A model generated the notes under the pieces. That model was not told the origin of the DNA. It saw only the letters and a program-made list of their open reading frames with translations, and made no database searches. Shown here one piece after another: positions 8,442 through 18,355 of a stretch of 64,000 nt of DNA. Both the position numbers and the translations under genes were made by a program. Position 1 is the first letter of the stretch, and the number at the start of each line of letters is the position of its first letter. Location of the stretch: NCBI RefSeq assembly GCF_000620145.1, contig NZ_JHVM01000003.1, positions 62,001-126,000 of the forward strand, in the 5' to 3' direction. This DNA is from Deefgea rivuli DSM 18356 (GTDB lineage Bacteria; Pseudomonadota; Gammaproteobacteria; Burkholderiales; Chitinibacteraceae).

Positions 8442-11249
8442 ATGATGAAAGAACTAGAAACGAATTCTCAGCTATTTGGTGGGAATGCTCCGTTCGTAGA
8501 AGATCTTTACGAACAATATTTATTTGACCCGACTTCGGTTGCTGCCGAATGGCGTGCTTATTTCGATAAGCTGCAAATGACCCCAGGCTCAGTAGTGCGT
8601 GATATCGCACGTGCGCCGATTGAAGAGTCATTCCGTCAGTTGGCTAAACAGCCGATTCGCGCTGCGGGCGTGATCGACGAAGTCGCGATTGAGCGCCAAG
8701 TGAACTTGCTGCGTTTGATTTCGGCTTACCGCATTATGGGTAGTCGTGGCGCTCAGCTTGATCCATTAGAAAGAATGGATCGAGAACCAATGCCGCAATT
8801 GGATCCAAAAACGCACAACCTATCCGATAGCGATATGGCGGTGAAATTGGGGACTAATATTGTTGGCCTTGAGCGCGCAACACCGGCTGAAGTATTGAGC
8901 TTTTTAAAGCAAACCTATTGCGGCAATATTGGCTTGGAATACATGCACGTTACCAACGCGGAAGAGCGCGCTTGGGTGCAAGAATTCTTTGAATCGCGTC
9001 GCTCGCAACCGAGCTTTAACGTTGAAGAGAAAAAACGCATTCTGAAGCAAGTCACTGCGGCAGAAACGTTAGAGCAATACCTGCATAAAAAATACGTCGG
9101 TCAAAAACGCTTCTCTCTCGAAGGCGGCGATTCGATGATCCCTGCTGTGGATTATCTGGCGCAAGCAGCGGGAGCGGCTGGCGTGCAAGAAATCGTCATC
9201 GGTATGGCGCATCGTGGCCGTCTGAATATGCTAGTGAATATTCTTGGCAAACAACCACGTGATTTGTTTGGCGAGTTTGAAGGTCGTTACGACACATCGC
9301 TGGCTTCGGGTGATGTGAAATACCATATGGGCTTTAGCTCGGACATTCCAACTGCGGGCGGCCCATTGCATTTGACTTTGGCGTTTAACCCATCGCATTT
9401 GGAAATCGTGAATCCAGTGGTTGAAGGTTCAGTCCGTGCGCGTCAACATCGCCGTAAAGATTTGACTGGCGCGCAAGTGTTGCCGCTGCTGATTCACGGT
9501 GATTCTGCGTTTATTGGTTTGGGTACCAACCAAGGTACGTTTAATCTGTCGCAAACTCGTGGCTATGGCACGGGCGGTACAGTGCATTTGGTGATTAACA
9601 ACCAAGTGGGCTTTACCACATCGGATATTCGCGACAATCGCTCGACGATTTACAGTACCGACATCGCCAAAATGGTTGAAGCGCCGATTTTCCATGTGAA
9701 TGGCGATGATCCAGAAGCCGTCTGTTTGGTGACCGATGCAGCGTTAAAATACCGTCAATTGTTTAAGAAAGACGTCGTTATTGATCTGGTTTGCTACCGC
9801 AAGCACGGCCACAACGAAGCGGATGATCCATTTGTAACGCAACCGATGATGTACCGCCAAGTGGCGAAGCATCCAGGTGCGCGTCGCAAATATGCTGATC
9901 GTTTGATCGCTGAAGGCGTCGTGACTGCGGCAGAAGCCGATGGCATGATTCAAGCGTATCGCGATGCTCTGGATCGCGGTGAGCATGTTGAAAAAACGAC
10001 GCTCACTGATTACAAGCGTTCACACGCGATTGATTGGAGCAAATACCTCGGTACTCACTGGCGTCAGCCCGTCGTGACTGCGGTACCACAAGCTGATTTG
10101 GCGCGCTTGACTGACAAATTCACCGCAATCCCTGAAGGTTTCAAACTGCGTGCCAACGTAGAAAAAATCATCAAGGAACGTAAAGCAATGGTTGCCGGCG
10201 AAGTGCCAGTGGACTTCGGTATGGCCGAACATTTGGCTTACGCAACGCTATTGACTGAAGGTCATGGCGTGCGCTTGTCGGGTGAAGATTCAGGCCGTGG
10301 TACCTTCAATCACCGTCATGCAGTTTTACACGATCAAAATCGTGAGAAATGGGATCACGGCGTTCACGTTCCATTGCAAAACCTGTCGGATAATCAAGCG
10401 CCGTTCCGCGTGATCGATTCGATCTTGAACGAAGAAGCGGTATTGGCGTTTGAATACGGTTATGCCTGCTCTGAGCCGAATGAATTGGTGATTTGGGAAG
10501 CGCAATTTGGTGACTTTGCCAATGGCGCACAAGTCGTAATCGACCAGTTTATTACTTCCGGCGAAACCAAATGGGGCCGTTTGTGCGGTCTGACGATGAT
10601 CTTGCCGCACGGTTACGATGGTCAAGGTCCTGAGCATTCTTCTGCACGTGTTGAGCGTTACTTGCAAATGTGTGCTGAGCACAATATTCAAGTGTTGATG
10701 CTGTCTGAAGCGGCGCAAATGTACCATGCGCTGCGTCGTCAAATGCTACGTCCTTATCGCAAGCCGTTGATTATCATCATGAGCAAAAAGCTCTTGAAAG
10801 CGAAAAATGCGGCCAGCCCAATTGAGCAATTCACGACTGGCGAATTCCGCTCAGTGATTGGTGAAGCGCAAGAATTGGATGCCAAAAAAGTAAAACGCGT
10901 GATCTGCTGTTCAGGTCAGGTGTACTACGATCTATTGGCAGGACGTGCCGAGCGCGAGATCAAAGACATTGCGATTGTGCGGATCGAGCAGCTTTATCCA
11001 TTCCCAGCGGATGAGCTTAAAGCTGAATTGAGCAAATTCCCGAACGCAAAAGAAATTATGTGGGCACAAGAAGAGCCACGTAACCAAGGCGCTTGGCATC
11101 AATTGCGTCATCGTTTGGAAGATGTACTCGAAAGCAAGCAAACATTGCAATACACAGGCCGTCCATCGTCAGCTTCACCGGCCGTAGGTTATATGAGCAA
11201 GCACAATGCACAGCTCAAAGCCTTGGTTGAAGAAGCGATGAAACTGTAA
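8442..11249 (+). CDS. sucA: 2-oxoglutarate dehydrogenase E1 component
   Basis: A 935-aa thiamine-diphosphate enzyme that decarboxylates 2-oxoglutarate and transfers succinyl to the lipoyl arm of SucB. The N-terminus has the E1o-type YEQYLFDPTSVAAEWRAYF segment. The ThDP/Mg region is around GDSAFIGLGTNQG and VINNQVGFTTS, and the transketolase-like C half includes GEDSGRGTFNHRH. Length matches E. coli SucA (933 aa). Start is ATG 8442 or 8445; the ribosome site is weak (CTGGA). Confidence 0.97.
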   Translation: MMKELETNSQLFGGNAPFVEDLYEQYLFDPTSVAAEWRAYFDKLQMTPGSVVRDIARAPIEESFRQLAKQPIRAAGVIDEVAIERQVNLLRLISAYRIMGSRGAQLDPLERMDREPMPQLDPKTHNLSDSDMAVKLGTNIVGLERATPAEVLSFLKQTYCGNIGLEYMHVTNAEERAWVQEFFESRRSQPSFNVEEKKRILKQVTAAETLEQYLHKKYVGQKRFSLEGGDSMIPAVDYLAQAAGAAGVQEIVIGMAHRGRLNMLVNILGKQPRDLFGEFEGRYDTSLASGDVKYHMGFSSDIPTAGGPLHLTLAFNPSHLEIVNPVVEGSVRARQHRRKDLTGAQVLPLLIHGDSAFIGLGTNQGTFNLSQTRGYGTGGTVHLVINNQVGFTTSDIRDNRSTIYSTDIAKMVEAPIFHVNGDDPEAVCLVTDAALKYRQLFKKDVVIDLVCYRKHGHNEADDPFVTQPMMYRQVAKHPGARRKYADRLIAEGVVTAAEADGMIQAYRDALDRGEHVEKTTLTDYKRSHAIDWSKYLGTHWRQPVVTAVPQADLARLTDKFTAIPEGFKLRANVEKIIKERKAMVAGEVPVDFGMAEHLAYATLLTEGHGVRLSGEDSGRGTFNHRHAVLHDQNREKWDHGVHVPLQNLSDNQAPFRVIDSILNEEAVLAFEYGYACSEPNELVIWEAQFGDFANGAQVVIDQFITSGETKWGRLCGLTMILPHGYDGQGPEHSSARVERYLQMCAEHNIQVLMLSEAAQMYHALRRQMLRPYRKPLIIIMSKKLLKAKNAASPIEQFTTGEFRSVIGEAQELDAKKVKRVICCSGQVYYDLLAGRAEREIKDIAIVRIEQLYPFPADELKAELSKFPNAKEIMWAQEEPRNQGAWHQLRHRLEDVLESKQTLQYTGRPSSASPAVGYMSKHNAQLKALVEEAMKL

Positions 11250-11259
11250 ATCCAACGCG

Positions 11260-11281
11260 GCGCGCATCGGGTGATGCGCGC
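11260..11281 (+). promoter_or_regulatory. Hairpin between sucA and sucB
   Basis: GCGCGCATC/GATGCGCGC, 9-bp perfect stem and a 4-nt loop, 10 bases after the sucA stop. No T-run follows. Confidence 0.5.
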
Positions 11282-11326
11282 TGAGTCTTGTTGAGTCACG
11301 ACGCCAAAAGAACTCTGGAGATAAAA

Positions 11327-12520
11327 ATGATTGTAGAAGTCCTAGTACCGCAACTGCCTGAATCTGTGTCTGAAGCGACGCTTGTTTCTTGGAAGAAAAA
11401 AGTCGGCGAAGCTGTTGCTCGCGACGAAAATCTGATTGATCTTGAAACCGATAAAGTGGTTTTAGAAATCCCTGCACAGCAAGCCGGTGTATTGGTTGAA
11501 ATCGTTGAGCAAGATGGTGCGACTGTTGGTAGCTTGCAAGTGATTGCACGTATCGACACGACTGCCGTAGCTCAAGCCGCACCTGCGGCAGCACCTGCCG
11601 CTGTAGCTTCTTCAGCAGCAGCTCCAGTTGCGGCGGCCTCCGCTGCAGTGGGCATGCCAGCTGCGAAAAAACTTGCAGCCGATGCGGGTGTCAATCTTGC
11701 TGATGTTGCCGGTACTGGCCGCGATGGGCGTGTTCTGAAAGAAGACGTACAAAATCACCTGAGCAAACCAACTGCTGCGCCTGTTGCTACAGCAGCGCCA
11801 GTTGCTGCTCCAATTGGTGCTCGCGCTGAGCAACGTGTACCGATGAGCCGCTTGCGCGCTCGCGTTGCTGAACGTCTGCTGGAATCACAGCAAACCAATG
11901 CCATCCTGACTACGTTCAATGAAGTGAACATGAAACCAGTGATGGACTTGCGTAATAAATACAAAGACAAATTTGAAAAAGAGCACGGCGTTAAGTTGGG
12001 CTTTATGGGTTTCTTTGTTAAAGCTGTTGTTGCTGCACTGAAAAAATACCCAATCGTGAATGCATCGGTAGATGGCAAAGACATCGTGTACCACGGTTAC
12101 TTTGACATCGGTGTAGCAGTCGGTAGCCCACGTGGTTTGGTCGTGCCAATTATTCGCAATGCCGATCAATTGTCTTTGGCGGATATCGAAAAAACCATCG
12201 CTGACTTCGGCAAACGCGCACAAGAAGGCAAATTGGGCGTTGAAGAATTGACGGGTGGTACGTACACGATTTCTAACGGCGGCACGTTTGGTTCGATGAT
12301 GTCGACGCCAATCATCAACCCACCGCAATCTGCGATCTTGGGTATGCACGCTACGAAAGAGCGCGCAATGGTGGTGAATGGTGAAATCGTTGCCTTGCCG
12401 ATGATGTACCTCGCACAATCTTACGATCACCGCATCATTGATGGTCGCGAAGCGGTTCTGGCTTTGGTGGCGATTAAAGATGCGATTGAAGATCCAGCTC
12501 GCTTGTTGCTAGATTTGTAA
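11327..12520 (+). CDS. sucB: Dihydrolipoyl succinyltransferase (E2o)
   Basis: A 397-aa E2 core of the 2-oxoglutarate dehydrogenase complex. Order: lipoyl domain (1-76, lipoyl Lys43 in [12 protein letters not shown]), Ala/Pro-rich linker, E3/E1-binding domain ([20 protein letters not shown]), second Ala/Pro linker, and acyltransferase domain ending with the catalytic [16 protein letters not shown] 11327 follows CTGGAG; a frame extension to 11288 adds an unrelated leader. Next genes are lpdA and sucCD. Confidence 0.97.
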   Translation: MIVEVLVPQLPESVSEATLVSWKKKVGEAVARDENLIDLETDKVVLEIPAQQAGVLVEIVEQDGATVGSLQVIARIDTTAVAQAAPAAAPAAVASSAAAPVAAASAAVGMPAAKKLAADAGVNLADVAGTGRDGRVLKEDVQNHLSKPTAAPVATAAPVAAPIGARAEQRVPMSRLRARVAERLLESQQTNAILTTFNEVNMKPVMDLRNKYKDKFEKEHGVKLGFMGFFVKAVVAALKKYPIVNASVDGKDIVYHGYFDIGVAVGSPRGLVVPIIRNADQLSLADIEKTIADFGKRAQEGKLGVEELTGGTYTISNGGTFGSMMSTPIINPPQSAILGMHATKERAMVVNGEIVALPMMYLAQSYDHRIIDGREAVLALVAIKDAIEDPARLLLDL

Positions 12521-12525
12521 TATTC

Positions 12526-12583
12526 ATGGGTATATGGTGCTAGGCCATATATCCAAATGTTTGCATTGAAATACCCTTATGGG
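12526..12583 (+). repeat. 3'-end hairpin after sucB (GGGTAT/ATACCC family)
   Basis: ATGGGTATATGG and CCATATATCC pair near the left end; AAATACCC completes the GGGTAT...ATACCC outer pairing. It occupies most of the sucB-lpdA gap and has no T-run. Confidence 0.5.
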
Positions 12584-12601
12584 TTAAAGATGGAATTTAA
12601 A

Positions 12602-14035
12602 ATGTCGAAATCTTTTGACGTTGTCGTGATTGGTGCTGGCCCTGGCGGCTATGTAGCAGCAATTCGTGCGGCACAGCTCGGTTTTAATACTGCGTGTATC
12701 GACGAATTTAAAAACAAAGAAGGCAAAGCATCGTTGGGCGGTACTTGCTTAAACGTAGGCTGCATCCCATCGAAAGCTTTGCTGGAATCATCAGAAAATG
12801 TCGAGCGCATCGAGCATAAATTTGCGGCGCACGGTATTACTGTTGAAGGCATGAAATTTGACGTTGGCACGATGTTGTCACGCAAAGACGGTATCGTGAC
12901 CAAGCTGACGCAAGGGATTGCCTACTTGTTCAAAAAGAACAAAGTCGAAAGCTTGCACGGCCACGGCAAAATTATCGGCCGTGTTGGCGATGTGTGGCAG
13001 CTTGAAGTCGCCAATGGCGATCAAGTTGAAGTGGTTGAAGCCAAGCATGTGATTATCGCGACGGGCTCTACGCCGCGCCAATTGCCGCAAGCGCCAGTAG
13101 ACAATGTTCTGGTTCTGGATAACGATGGCGCTTTGTCGATTCCAGCGATTCCAAAACGTCTGGGCGTCATCGGCGCTGGCGTGATTGGCCTAGAAATGGG
13201 CTCAGTCTGGAAACGTTTGGGTTCAGATGTAACGATTTTAGAAGGTGCACCGGGCTTCTTGCTGGCGGCTGACGAAGCAATTGCCAAAGAAGCACATAAG
13301 ATTTTCACGAAAGATTTGGGTTTGAAAATCCAAACTAGCGTCAAAATCGGCGATATCACCAAGGGTGACAACGATGTTAGCGTTGCATTCGTTGATGCGG
13401 CTGGCGTGGCACACACCGAAGTGTTCGATAAATTGATCGTATCAATTGGTCGTTTGCCAAATACATGGAATCTAGCGGCTGAGACCGTGGGCTTGGCTTT
13501 GGACGAGCGTGGTTTTGTGAATGTCGATGGCGATTGTCGCACGAACCTGCCTAACGTTTGGGCGGTGGGCGATGTGGTGCGTGGCCCGATGTTGGCGCAT
13601 AAAGCGTCAGAAGAGGGCGTTGCTGTGGCTGAGCGTATCGCTGGCCAGCATCCACACATCGATTTTAACAATGTGCCTTGGGTGATTTACACGAGTCCAG
13701 AAATGGCTTGGGTCGGTAAAACTGAGCAAACATTGAAAGCTGAAGGCATCGAATACAAGAAAGGCCAATTCCCATTTGGCCCGAATGGTCGTGCACTGGG
13801 TTTGGGTGAAACCGCGGGTTTCGTTAAAATGCTGGCTTGCGCGAAAACGGATCGTATTTTGGGCGTGCATATCATTGGCCCATTTGCTTCAGAATTGATT
13901 ACTGAGGCGGTGGTGGCGATGGAATTTAACGCGTCAAGTGAAGATATCGCGCGCATCGTTCACGCGCATCCGTCATTGTCTGAGGCGATGCACGAAGCGG
14001 CGCTGGGCGTTGATAAGCGCGGCCTGCATTCGTAA
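12602..14035 (+). CDS. lpdA: Dihydrolipoyl dehydrogenase (E3)
   Basis: A 477-aa FAD disulfide oxidoreductase that reoxidises dihydrolipoamide with [16 protein letters not shown] (8-20) binds FAD, and [16 protein letters not shown] contains the redox pair Cys49/Cys54. [13 protein letters not shown] binds NAD, and [13 protein letters not shown] holds the catalytic His-Glu. I chose ATG 12602; upstream in-frame starts (12557, 12590) add residues not expected for the family. It is probably shared with other 2-oxoacid dehydrogenases unless a second lpd exists elsewhere. Confidence 0.96.
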   Translation: MSKSFDVVVIGAGPGGYVAAIRAAQLGFNTACIDEFKNKEGKASLGGTCLNVGCIPSKALLESSENVERIEHKFAAHGITVEGMKFDVGTMLSRKDGIVTKLTQGIAYLFKKNKVESLHGHGKIIGRVGDVWQLEVANGDQVEVVEAKHVIIATGSTPRQLPQAPVDNVLVLDNDGALSIPAIPKRLGVIGAGVIGLEMGSVWKRLGSDVTILEGAPGFLLAADEAIAKEAHKIFTKDLGLKIQTSVKIGDITKGDNDVSVAFVDAAGVAHTEVFDKLIVSIGRLPNTWNLAAETVGLALDERGFVNVDGDCRTNLPNVWAVGDVVRGPMLAHKASEEGVAVAERIAGQHPHIDFNNVPWVIYTSPEMAWVGKTEQTLKAEGIEYKKGQFPFGPNGRALGLGETAGFVKMLACAKTDRILGVHIIGPFASELITEAVVAMEFNASSEDIARIVHAHPSLSEAMHEAALGVDKRGLHS

Positions 14036-14043
14036 TTAAATAA

Positions 14044-14128
14044 GCAAAAGTTTTCTTGCATCGTTATCTCGTCTTGTCGTACTTGATGTACTGTCTGCGA
14101 CGTCGATGCCTTGCCATAAAACTTTTGC
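14044..14128 (+). repeat. 85-nt imperfect palindrome, copy 2
   Basis: Begins GCAAAAGTTTTCTTGCATCG and ends ATAAAACTTTTGC, with CTTGTCGTACT...ATGTACTGTCTGCGACG between. Same length and internal order as the copies at 2403-2487 (inverted) and 22916-23000. It lies inside the TCA gene series, between lpdA and sucC. Confidence 0.85.
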
Positions 14129-14147
14129 ACGATATTTATTTGTTGGC

Positions 14148-14200
14148 GGCTGTTGTTTGACAGCCTCCGGTGGTACCTAAAGAGGGTTACCTCAACCCTC
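14148..14200 (+). promoter_or_regulatory. Two small hairpins in the sucC leader
   Basis: GGCTGT/ACAGCC (14148-14165) and GAGGGTT/AACCCTC (14182-14200), each perfect with a 5-6-nt loop, then GCTATAAC, a possible -10 box. They may mark a separate sucCD promoter or leader; neither is a classic terminator. Confidence 0.35.
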
Positions 14201-14234
14201 GCTATAACACTCTCCTCAAAAAGGATTAATAGAG

Positions 14235-15404
14235 ATGAATCTGCACGAATACCAAGCCAAGGAATTATTGGCTAAGTACGGTTTGCCAGTACAACGTGGC
14301 ATTTTGGCGACAACTGGCGAAGAAGCGGCTGCGGCGTATGATGCGCTGGGCGGTAAATTTGCTGTTGTTAAAGCGCAAGTTCATGCCGGTGGCCGTGGTA
14401 AATCGGGTGGCGTCGTTGTGGTGAAAAGCCGCGAAGAAGCTGCTGCTGAAGCCACTCGTTTGATCGGCACTAACTTGGTGACTTACCAAACTGATGCGGA
14501 CGGCCAGCCTGTTCACAGCGTATTGGTGTGCGAAGATATGTACCCAGTACAACGCGAGTTGTACCTTGGTGCCGTAGTGGATCGTGGTTCACAACGTATC
14601 GTATTTATGGTTTCAACCGAAGGTGGTGTTGAGATCGAGAAAGTGGCTGAAGAAACACCAGAAAAAATCATCAAAGTAACAGTTGATCCTTTGGTTGGCA
14701 TGCAACCATTCCAAGCGCGTGAATGCGCGTTTGCATTGGGTCTGGAAGGCAAGCAAGTTACGCATTTCACTAAAATGATGTTGGGCGCGGCTGAAGCATT
14801 CATTGCTAACGACTTCGCTTTGTTCGAAATCAACCCATTGGCACTGCGTGAAAACGGCGAATTGTGCTGCGTGGACGCCAAAATCGGTTTGGATTCGAAC
14901 GCTTTGTACCGTCATCCAGCATTGCTCGCACAGCGCGACAAATCACAAGAGAACGAGCGCGAAGTGAAAGCTTCTGAGTTCGAACTCAATTATGTGGCTT
15001 TGGAAGGCAATATCGGCTGCATGGTGAACGGCGCTGGTTTGGCTATGGCGACGATGGACATCATCAAACTCAAAGGTGGCCAACCGGCTAACTTCTTGGA
15101 TGTGGGCGGCGGCGCAACGAAAGAACGCGTAATCGAAGCATTCAAATTGATCTTGGCTGATTCTTCAGTGCACGGCGTGTTGATCAACATCTTCGGTGGT
15201 ATCGTGCGTTGCGATATGATCGCTGAAGCGATTATCGCCGCAGTAAAAGAAGTGAACGTGACTGTGCCTGTTGTGGTTCGTTTGGAAGGTAATAACGCTG
15301 AACTTGGCGCAAAAATCCTCGACGAATCTGGCTTGAAACTCGTTTCAGCTCAAGGCCTGAACGACGCAGCTGAGAAAATCGTTGCTGCTGTTGCAGCTTT
15401 GTAA
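14235..15404 (+). CDS. sucC: Succinyl-CoA synthetase beta subunit
   Basis: A 389-aa ATP-grasp protein; with SucD it converts succinyl-CoA, ADP (or GDP) and phosphate to succinate, CoA and ATP. It opens with the typical [35 protein letters not shown] is part of the nucleotide-binding fold, and [14 protein letters not shown] is the CoA/phosphate-side block. AAAAGGA precedes ATG 14235. Confidence 0.97.
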   Translation: MNLHEYQAKELLAKYGLPVQRGILATTGEEAAAAYDALGGKFAVVKAQVHAGGRGKSGGVVVVKSREEAAAEATRLIGTNLVTYQTDADGQPVHSVLVCEDMYPVQRELYLGAVVDRGSQRIVFMVSTEGGVEIEKVAEETPEKIIKVTVDPLVGMQPFQARECAFALGLEGKQVTHFTKMMLGAAEAFIANDFALFEINPLALRENGELCCVDAKIGLDSNALYRHPALLAQRDKSQENEREVKASEFELNYVALEGNIGCMVNGAGLAMATMDIIKLKGGQPANFLDVGGGATKERVIEAFKLILADSSVHGVLINIFGGIVRCDMIAEAIIAAVKEVNVTVPVVVRLEGNNAELGAKILDESGLKLVSAQGLNDAAEKIVAAVAAL

Positions 15405-15425
15405 TCACGGCACAAAGGAAAAAAA

Positions 15426-16310
15426 ATGAGCGTTTTAGTAAATAAAGACACCAAAGTGCTGGTGCAAGGCTTCACGGGTAAAAACGGTACTTTCCACGCT
15501 GAGCAAGCGTTGAAAGTAGGCACTAAAGTCGTTGGTGGTGTAACACCAGGTAAAGGTGGTTCAACTCACCTTGACTTGCCAGTGTTCAACACCATGCGCG
15601 ATGCTGTGTCCCAAACTGGCGCGGATACGTCTGTTATCTACGTACCTGCTGCGTTTGCCAAAGATTCAATCTTGGAAGCCATTAGTGCTGGCGTTCAATT
15701 GATCGTTTGTATTACTGAAGGCGTGCCAACGATTGACATGCTGTACGTGAAAAAAGCGATTGATGAAGCGGGCATCCGTTTAATCGGTCCTAACTGCCCA
15801 GGTATCATCACGCCGGGCGAGTGCAAGATCGGTATTATGCCGTGGCACATCCACAATCCAGGCCGTATCGGTATCGTTTCACGTTCTGGTACATTGACTT
15901 ACGAAGCAGTTGCACAAACAACAGCACTCGGTTTGGGTCAATCGACTTGTATCGGTATCGGTGGCGATCCTATCCCAGGCTTGAGCCATATCGACGCATT
16001 GAAACTGTTCCAAGATGATCCTGATACCGATGCCATCATCATGATCGGTGAGATCGGTGGTTCGGCTGAAGAAGAAGCGGCTGAATTTGCTAAGTCTTAT
16101 GTGACTAAGCCAGTTGTGGGCTACATCGCCGGTGTGACTGCGCCAAAAGGTAAACGCATGGGCCACGCTGGTGCGATTATTTCTGGTGGTAAAGGCACTG
16201 CAGAAGAAAAATTCAAAGCGTTTGAACAAGCTGGCATCGCGTACACACGCAGCCCAGCTGAAATCGGTAAAACAATGTTTGAATTGCTGAAATCAAAAGG
16301 CATGATCTAA
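15426..16310 (+). CDS. sucD: Succinyl-CoA synthetase alpha subunit
   Basis: A 294-aa protein with an N-terminal CoA-binding Rossmann domain ([17 protein letters not shown]) and the phosphohistidine loop [17 protein letters not shown] near residue 245. It starts 21 bases after sucC with AAAGGA upstream. A strong terminator closes the TCA series behind it. Confidence 0.97.
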   Translation: MSVLVNKDTKVLVQGFTGKNGTFHAEQALKVGTKVVGGVTPGKGGSTHLDLPVFNTMRDAVSQTGADTSVIYVPAAFAKDSILEAISAGVQLIVCITEGVPTIDMLYVKKAIDEAGIRLIGPNCPGIITPGECKIGIMPWHIHNPGRIGIVSRSGTLTYEAVAQTTALGLGQSTCIGIGGDPIPGLSHIDALKLFQDDPDTDAIIMIGEIGGSAEEEAAEFAKSYVTKPVVGYIAGVTAPKGKRMGHAGAIISGGKGTAEEKFKAFEQAGIAYTRSPAEIGKTMFELLKSKGMI

Positions 16311-16334
16311 GCTTTTTAGATCAAAGTCTAAATC

Positions 16335-16360
16335 AAGCCACTCTTCGGAGTGGCTTTTTT
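16335..16360 (+). terminator. Terminator after sucD
   Basis: AAGCCACTC-TTCG-GAGTGGCTT followed by TTTT: 9-bp stem, UUCG tetraloop and T-run, 24 bases after the sucD stop. Confidence 0.93.
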
Positions 16361-16474
16361 ATTGGCCGAGCTTGAACTGGCTCTCTGGCTTTTGAAGTGG
16401 GAAGTAAAGATAGACCTAGCTTCATTCTGGGCTATAAATTTTACAGACTCATCTGAAATCAAACGGGGGTGTTT

Positions 16475-17245
16475 ATGCTAAAGCTGATCCAGTATTTCTT
16501 GCTAATTGCGCTGTTTACGCCGATTGCTCAGGCTGAAACCATTGTTATTAATGCTGAAGACGATTGGGCGCCATTCTCATCAATCAGTGCCAATAAGCAG
16601 GGCGCGGAAGGGCTTTCAGTGGATTTGGTGCGTGCCGCATTTGCTACCCAAGGAATCGAAGTGCGATTTATGCCGGTGCCTTTTGCACGGTGCCTGTATG
16701 AAGCCGAGCATGGTCAAGTCGTTGCTTGCTTTAATGCATCTAGAACAGAAGAAAACAAAGACAAGTTTCTTTGGCCTAGCCAACCTTTATTCACTGAAGG
16801 GTTATCGATTTTGGCTTTGAATGAGTCCAAATTGAAAAATCTCAGCCCAAAAGATTTAGAAGGTCACATTGTCGGCATCACCAATGGCTACACTTATCCA
16901 ACGTCATTTATGAATAATAAGAAAATTATTAAGGATGTTTCGCGAACGGATGCGGTCCAGCTTAAAAAAATATTAGCAAAACGGATTGAGTATGGCGTGG
17001 TCAATACAACGCCTGCAACATTGATGATTAATGCAAACCCTGCGACTCGCGGAAAAATTAAAATTGTGGGGACCGTTGAACTTAGTCTTTTGTATTTGAA
17101 TTTTTCTAAGAAGCACCCTGATGGTCAGCGTTTACTTGGTATTTTTGAAAAAGGCTTAAAAACGATTCAATCTAACGGCACTTATGCGCGCATTCAGCAT
17201 GATTTTAATGTACGGCATGGCTTACTGCCACGAGCGGTAAAATAA
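16475..17245 (+). CDS. Periplasmic solute-binding protein (SBP family 3 type)
   Basis: A 256-aa protein with a signal peptide of about 20 residues ending PIAQA. The mature part shows the family 3 amino-acid-binding fold: a DDWAPFS motif near the start, GLSVDLVRAAF, and hinge-region VACFNASRT. No ABC permease or ATPase is next to it, so it may be an orphan periplasmic sensor or binding protein as found in many Neisseriales; ligand unknown. ATG 16475 follows GGGGG; GTG at 16469 is possible. Confidence 0.75.
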   Translation: MLKLIQYFLLIALFTPIAQAETIVINAEDDWAPFSSISANKQGAEGLSVDLVRAAFATQGIEVRFMPVPFARCLYEAEHGQVVACFNASRTEENKDKFLWPSQPLFTEGLSILALNESKLKNLSPKDLEGHIVGITNGYTYPTSFMNNKKIIKDVSRTDAVQLKKILAKRIEYGVVNTTPATLMINANPATRGKIKIVGTVELSLLYLNFSKKHPDGQRLLGIFEKGLKTIQSNGTYARIQHDFNVRHGLLPRAVK

Positions 17246-17350
17246 CGGTGAATTACAGTAGTATTTTTCAACTGTATATATTACCTGTGCAAGGCGAAGT
17301 TCTCCTGCTAGTATTGTCTTTCGATTTCCATATCTAATTAGGAGTTTCTT

Positions 17351-17650
17351 ATGTCACAAGTTGAATCGGTGTTAATTGATGAAACCAAAGATGTTCTGCG
17401 TGAAACTGCTGAATTGATTGAGGCTGCAGCCAATGCAAGCCCCGAAGAATCAAAACGCATCTATGCCAAAATTGCAGAAAATCTGCAAGGCGCAAAACAT
17501 CGCTTAGTTGAAATTGAGTCCGTTGCAGTAGAAAAGGCTAAAGTTGCAGCGAAAAAAACAGATGAATACGTGCAAGCTCATCCTTGGCAAGCCGTTGGTG
17601 TTGGCGCTGCTGTTGGTTTATTGATTGGCTTTTTGGCGGCGCGCCGCTAA
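17351..17650 (+). CDS. DUF883 (ElaB/YqjD-like) membrane-anchored protein
   Basis: A 99-aa protein: a long Glu/Ala/Lys-rich amphipathic helix (1-75) and a C-terminal glycine-rich membrane helix (AVGVGAAVGLLIGFLAARR). E. coli YqjD and ElaB have the same layout, sit at the inner membrane and bind ribosomes in stationary phase. TAGGAG lies upstream. It is the first of three tightly spaced genes matching yqjD-yqjE-yqjK order. Confidence 0.83.
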   Translation: MSQVESVLIDETKDVLRETAELIEAAANASPEESKRIYAKIAENLQGAKHRLVEIESVAVEKAKVAAKKTDEYVQAHPWQAVGVGAAVGLLIGFLAARR

Positions 17651-18028
17651 ATGAGTTCGACCATCCGTGATGCATTGGGTGGCCTTATCGCCACCCGTTT
17701 TTCATTATTTGGCCTTGAATTTCGCGACGAGCTTGATCGACTTGCGCTGATGATTGCATTTGCGATTGGGGCGGCATTTTTACTGGTGATGGCTTTAGGC
17801 TTTCTTGGGTTGAGCGTTTTATTTGGCTTTTGGGAGTATCGAATCGCCATTTGTGCTCTGTTTGCTGTGCTTCTTGCTGTGCTCGGCGGTTTTGCTTGGT
17901 GGAAACTCAATGCATTAATGACGTGTTTAAGCTCGCCTTTCCCATTAACCAGTGCAGAGTTTTCTCAAGATAAAAAACTAATCAATGCCGCATTTTCAGC
18001 GCCCGCTACTGATCGAGAATCGACCTAA
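17651..18028 (+). CDS. YqjE-like phage-holin-superfamily membrane protein
   Basis: A 125-aa protein with two strong transmembrane segments (about 32-55 and 62-90) and the amphipathic ATRFSLFGLEFRDELDRL start typical of YqjE (phage holin 3_6 superfamily). Its ATG directly follows the stop of the previous gene with no gap, so the two are coupled. Function is not established. Confidence 0.75.
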   Translation: MSSTIRDALGGLIATRFSLFGLEFRDELDRLALMIAFAIGAAFLLVMALGFLGLSVLFGFWEYRIAICALFAVLLAVLGGFAWWKLNALMTCLSSPFPLTSAEFSQDKKLINAAFSAPATDREST

Positions 18029-18041
18029 TGGAACCTAGTTA

Positions 18042-18305
18042 ATGAACCCAATTCGCGAGCAAAAAAAACAGCAGCTGGTGTTTCGTTCGCAATTGCATCG
18101 TTTGCAGTTAGAAACCAAATTGCTTGAATCTAGACGGCCTTTAAGTATTGCCAGCTCCTTTATGGGAGGCATGGCTTCTTGGGGCTTCTTTACCAGAATG
18201 GCAGAAGGTTTGGGTGGTGTTCATCCAGCCTTAGGTCGCTTGGCACGAGGGGCTAAGTTTGTTAGCGTCTTGGTAGCAGTTGCTCGATTATTGCGTAACA
18301 AATAA
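18042..18305 (+). CDS. Small basic protein, YqjK-like position
   Basis: An 87-aa protein with a basic Gln/Leu/Arg-rich helix (residues 5-35) and a weakly hydrophobic C half. It is third in the yqjD-yqjE-yqjK-like set, 13 bases after the second gene. Similarity to YqjK is suggested mainly by position; function unknown. Confidence 0.6.
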   Translation: MNPIREQKKQQLVFRSQLHRLQLETKLLESRRPLSIASSFMGGMASWGFFTRMAEGLGGVHPALGRLARGAKFVSVLVAVARLLRNK

Positions 18306-18355
18306 ACTCAATGCCATGGGCTTGCGTATAATCATGCGACCCATGGAGTGATAGT

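Noticed and set aside
11885-12430. 181-codon minus-strand frame opposite sucB
   Set aside because: Antisense shadow of the conserved acyltransferase domain, His/Arg/Phe-rich with no family.
13021-13671. 216-codon minus-strand frame opposite lpdA
   Set aside because: Antisense shadow with Ser/Thr/Pro-rich random composition.
17351-18305. Trio with a holin-superfamily member as a prophage remnant
   Set aside because: The gene order matches chromosomal yqjD-yqjE-yqjK and no phage genes are near.
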